Shown here: positions 6,768-8,925 of the stretch, in pieces
How the letters are laid out: every line of letters starts with the position of its first letter
Position numbering within the stretch: the first letter of the stretch is position 1
Assembly: GCA_017553665.1 (NCBI GenBank)
Contig: JAFZKM010000250.1
Coordinates: forward strand, 1-8,925
Length of the DNA: 8,925 bases
Direction: 5' to 3'
Source of the DNA: Lachnospiraceae bacterium
GTDB lineage: Bacteria > Bacillota_A > Clostridia > Lachnospirales > Lachnospiraceae
Notes under the pieces: model-generated
What the model saw: the letters and a program-made list of their open reading frames with translations, nothing else
What the model was told of the DNA's origin: nothing
Database searches by the model: none
Translations under genes and position numbers: made by a program

Positions 6768-8765
6768 ATGGCAAAAATGAAGAAGATACTGAAAGAGGAT
6801 ATCGCGCTCTACCGCATCCCAAGCGGCCTGAAATACAGTCCGACAGGAGAATATCTCGCGTTTCAGGTAAAGCGCGCGGATCTTGATAAGAACGAATATC
6901 ACAGCGATGTATGGCTGGCGCGCAGCGGCGAGGCGAAACAGGTCACCTGGAGCATTGACGCTTCCGTGGTGGACTGGAAGGACGATCATACACTGATCCT
7001 TCGCAGGAATACGAAGGAGACCAAGCCCGGCACGACGGATCTGTTTCTGCTCGATGTACGCGGCGGAGAGGCTGCTCCGTGGGTAACCGTTCCCTTCGGA
7101 GTGGGACAGTTTAAAAAGATTGACGCGACTCATTACATGGTCACCGGAACGATCCGCAAGGATGATCCCGACGCCTATAAGGACGATGAGGAGACCCGCA
7201 AAAAGAAGGCCGATGAGAAAAAAGCAGAGGAAGATTACCACGTGGTGGATGAGCTTCCTTACTGGTTCAACGGCGCAGGTTACGTTTCCGGAACCCGCGA
7301 GGCGGTTTTCCTGCTGACGATAGATGAAAAAGAGAAAGGCAAACTCGAAGCGAAGCGCCTTACCGCGCCCGAATTTGATGCCGGTGAGCTTAAGGTAGAA
7401 GGCCGGAAAGTCTACTTCACCGGCACGACATTTAAGACTCAGCGCGGCCTCTATAACAAGGTATTCGTTTACGATGCCGACACGAATAAGATAAAGACCG
7501 TATACGGAAAACTCGATCACAATATCGGCGGCCTCTTTGAGATGGGAGGCAAGCTGTACGGCTTCGCTTCCGATATGAAGACCTACGGAATAAACCAGAC
7601 CTCGGATATGGTCCGCATAGACGAAGAGGGCCTGCATGTTGTATACAGGCCGGAAGTATCCCTCTACTCCAGTGTTATCGGCGATACCGCGGAGGGCGGA
7701 GACGGACATTTTACCGACGGCAAAGAATACCTGACCTTCGCGACGATACGCGACCATAACGCGATCTTCCGCCTGCGAGCGAACCGCGGCAAAGTAACGA
7801 AGGACACTCTCTGGGAGCAGGACGGCATGCTCTGCTCGATGGCTGTGAGCGATGACTCGATAGCGGTTGTATATCAGGACTGGAACCATGTGGCGGAAAT
7901 CTATGTGATGGACCGCGAGGGCAAGAATATGCAGCGCCTGACACATCTGAACGATGAGGCGCTCGAAGGCCGCTACATCGCGAAGCCCAACCGTCTGGAT
8001 TACACATCCTGCGGCATGGATATGCGCGGATGGGTACTGCTTCCCGAGAATTATTCCCCGAAGAAGAAATATCCCGCGATCCTGGATGTGCACGGCGGCC
8101 CGCGCTGCGCTTACGGCGAGACCTTCTTCCATGAGATGCAATACTGGGCTGCGGAAGGTTTTATCGTGTTCTTTACGAATATCAAGGGCTCCGACGGACG
8201 CGGAGACGATTTCGCGGATATACGCGGCGCATATGGAAAGACCGATTTTGAGAACCTCATGGACTTTACTGATGCGGTGATTGCCGCATATCCCAACATT
8301 GACAAAAAGAAGCTCTGTGAGACCGGCGGAAGCTACGGAGGCTTCATGACCAACTGGATCATCGGCCATACCGACCGCTTCTGCGCCTGCGCTTCACAGC
8401 GCTCGATCAGCAACTGGGTATCGTTCTCATTTATCTCGGATATCGGAAAGATGTTCGGACCGGACCAGTGCGGAGCGAAGGGCATGTTCGGCGCAAAGGA
8501 CCATGAGAAGCTGTGGGACCGCTCACCGCTGAAGTATGCGGACAAAGTCAAGACTCCCACGCTTTTCCTGCACAGCGACGAGGACTATCGCTGCCCGTTG
8601 CCCGAAGGCATGCAGATGATGCAGGCTCTGGCCGCGCGAGGAGTGGAGACCAGACTGATCGTGTTCAAGGGAGAGAACCATGAGCTGTCACGCTCAGGAA
8701 AGCCCAAACACAGAGTACGCAGACTGGACGAGATCACGGAGTGGTTCAAAAAGCATACAAAGTAA
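6768..8765 (+). CDS. S9-family serine peptidase, acylaminoacyl-peptidase (S9C) type
   Basis: The product is 665 residues, within the usual S9C range. It cleaves short peptides, typically releasing N-terminal (acyl-)amino acids or dipeptides. The N-terminal part (about 1-400) is the beta-propeller that gates substrate size, with repeated blade-like segments such as YSPTGEYLAFQV, VWLARSGEAKQVTW and IYVMDREGKNMQRLTHL. The C-terminal part (about 410-665) is an alpha/beta hydrolase: HGGPR (442-446, oxyanion region), nucleophile motif GGSYGGFMTNW with Ser522, HSDEDYRCPLPEG with probable catalytic Asp606, and GENHELSRSG with His638. A Lys/Glu-rich stretch at about 143-156 precedes VDELPYWFNGAGY, as in many S9C members. 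There is no signal peptide, so it is cytosolic. The RBS GTGAGGGG (6755-6762) lies 5 bases before the ATG. The next gene follows after 14 bases. The exact substrate cannot be told from sequence. Confidence 0.93.
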   Translation: MAKMKKILKEDIALYRIPSGLKYSPTGEYLAFQVKRADLDKNEYHSDVWLARSGEAKQVTWSIDASVVDWKDDHTLILRRNTKETKPGTTDLFLLDVRGGEAAPWVTVPFGVGQFKKIDATHYMVTGTIRKDDPDAYKDDEETRKKKADEKKAEEDYHVVDELPYWFNGAGYVSGTREAVFLLTIDEKEKGKLEAKRLTAPEFDAGELKVEGRKVYFTGTTFKTQRGLYNKVFVYDADTNKIKTVYGKLDHNIGGLFEMGGKLYGFASDMKTYGINQTSDMVRIDEEGLHVVYRPEVSLYSSVIGDTAEGGDGHFTDGKEYLTFATIRDHNAIFRLRANRGKVTKDTLWEQDGMLCSMAVSDDSIAVVYQDWNHVAEIYVMDREGKNMQRLTHLNDEALEGRYIAKPNRLDYTSCGMDMRGWVLLPENYSPKKKYPAILDVHGGPRCAYGETFFHEMQYWAAEGFIVFFTNIKGSDGRGDDFADIRGAYGKTDFENLMDFTDAVIAAYPNIDKKKLCETGGSYGGFMTNWIIGHTDRFCACASQRSISNWVSFSFISDIGKMFGPDQCGAKGMFGAKDHEKLWDRSPLKYADKVKTPTLFLHSDEDYRCPLPEGMQMMQALAARGVETRLIVFKGENHELSRSGKPKHRVRRLDEITEWFKKHTK

Positions 8766-8779
8766 AGGCAGGGAAGTTG

Positions 8780-8925
8780 ATGAACAAACCGATGATGAAG
8801 ACCTTAAAGGCCGTGCATTTCATGTCGGGAAAGACCGGAACGAAGGAAGAGCTGGCCAGGCACCGCAAGCTGGCCGATTGGGCCGGAAGCTTAGCGACGC
8901 CGAAGGATGATGTGCAGCGCCGGAA
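8780..8925 (+). CDS. N-terminal fragment of a protein of uncertain family (3' end outside window)
   Basis: Forty-eight codons are visible (starting MNKPMMKTLKAVHFMSG), and the frame is still open at the window edge. The RBS GGCAGGGA (8767-8774) lies 5 bases before the ATG. The gap to the peptidase stop is 14 bases, so the two are probably co-transcribed. The visible part is basic and helical, with no signal peptide or catalytic motif. The LKAV...ELARHRKLADW pattern is loosely reminiscent of the N-terminal cap of alpha/beta hydrolases of Lachnospiraceae, but that is a weak impression and I would not assign a function. Confidence 0.65.
   Translation, partial: MNKPMMKTLKAVHFMSGKTGTKEELARHRKLADWAGSLATPKDDVQRR

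Noticed and set aside
7194..7236. Lys/Glu-rich low-complexity stretch in the S9 peptidase as an odd insertion
   Set aside because: Charged loops before the DVxYxFxGxGY-like segment are common in S9C peptidases, so this is ordinary family variation.
6702..8369. Long antisense open frame (about 555 codons) opposite the S9 peptidase gene
   Set aside because: The + strand peptidase is clearly real and accounts for the region. The antisense translation has no recognisable domain, and it overlaps the intergenic hairpin. It is a by-product of GC-rich codon use.
8680..8910. + strand open frame overlapping the end of the peptidase and the last gene
   Set aside because: It crosses the peptidase 3' end in another frame. 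The frame starting at 8780 has a proper RBS and spacing.

Overview
The window looks like chromosomal DNA from an anaerobic Firmicute, most likely a rumen or gut Lachnospiraceae (Butyrivibrio-like). This rests on strong AGGAGG-type ribosome binding sites, a clostridial-type GlyA, and a group of proteins that I recall only from Lachnospiraceae-type genomes. All genes are on the + strand. I see no tRNA, rRNA, CRISPR array, insertion sequence or other mobile element, and codon use looks even across the genes.

Region 1 (1-5319) is a compact four-gene run of poorly characterised proteins. It holds the C-terminal ~664 residues of a large helical-repeat protein (DUF5717-like, start outside the window), an Hsp70/actin-fold protein with altered nucleotide loops (DUF5716-like), a TPR protein, and a coiled-coil protein with a two-helix membrane hairpin. 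Genes 2-3 overlap by one base (TGATG), and genes 3-4 are 4 bases apart. The arrangement suggests one membrane-associated complex: an ASKHA-fold subunit, two repeat scaffolds and a membrane anchor. This is the only part of the window that could be an undescribed system.

Region 2 (5320-6739) has a 130-base intergenic stretch with a candidate -10 box and a small dyad. It is followed by glyA (serine hydroxymethyltransferase, complete) and a strong GC-rich hairpin.

Region 3 (6692-8925) has a candidate -10 box overlapping the glyA stop, a complete cytosolic S9-family serine peptidase (acylaminoacyl-peptidase type) with its catalytic triad visible, and 14 bases later the first 48 codons of another gene that runs off the window. 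Both are ordinary metabolic or peptide-turnover genes. No functional link to Region 1 is visible beyond proximity.
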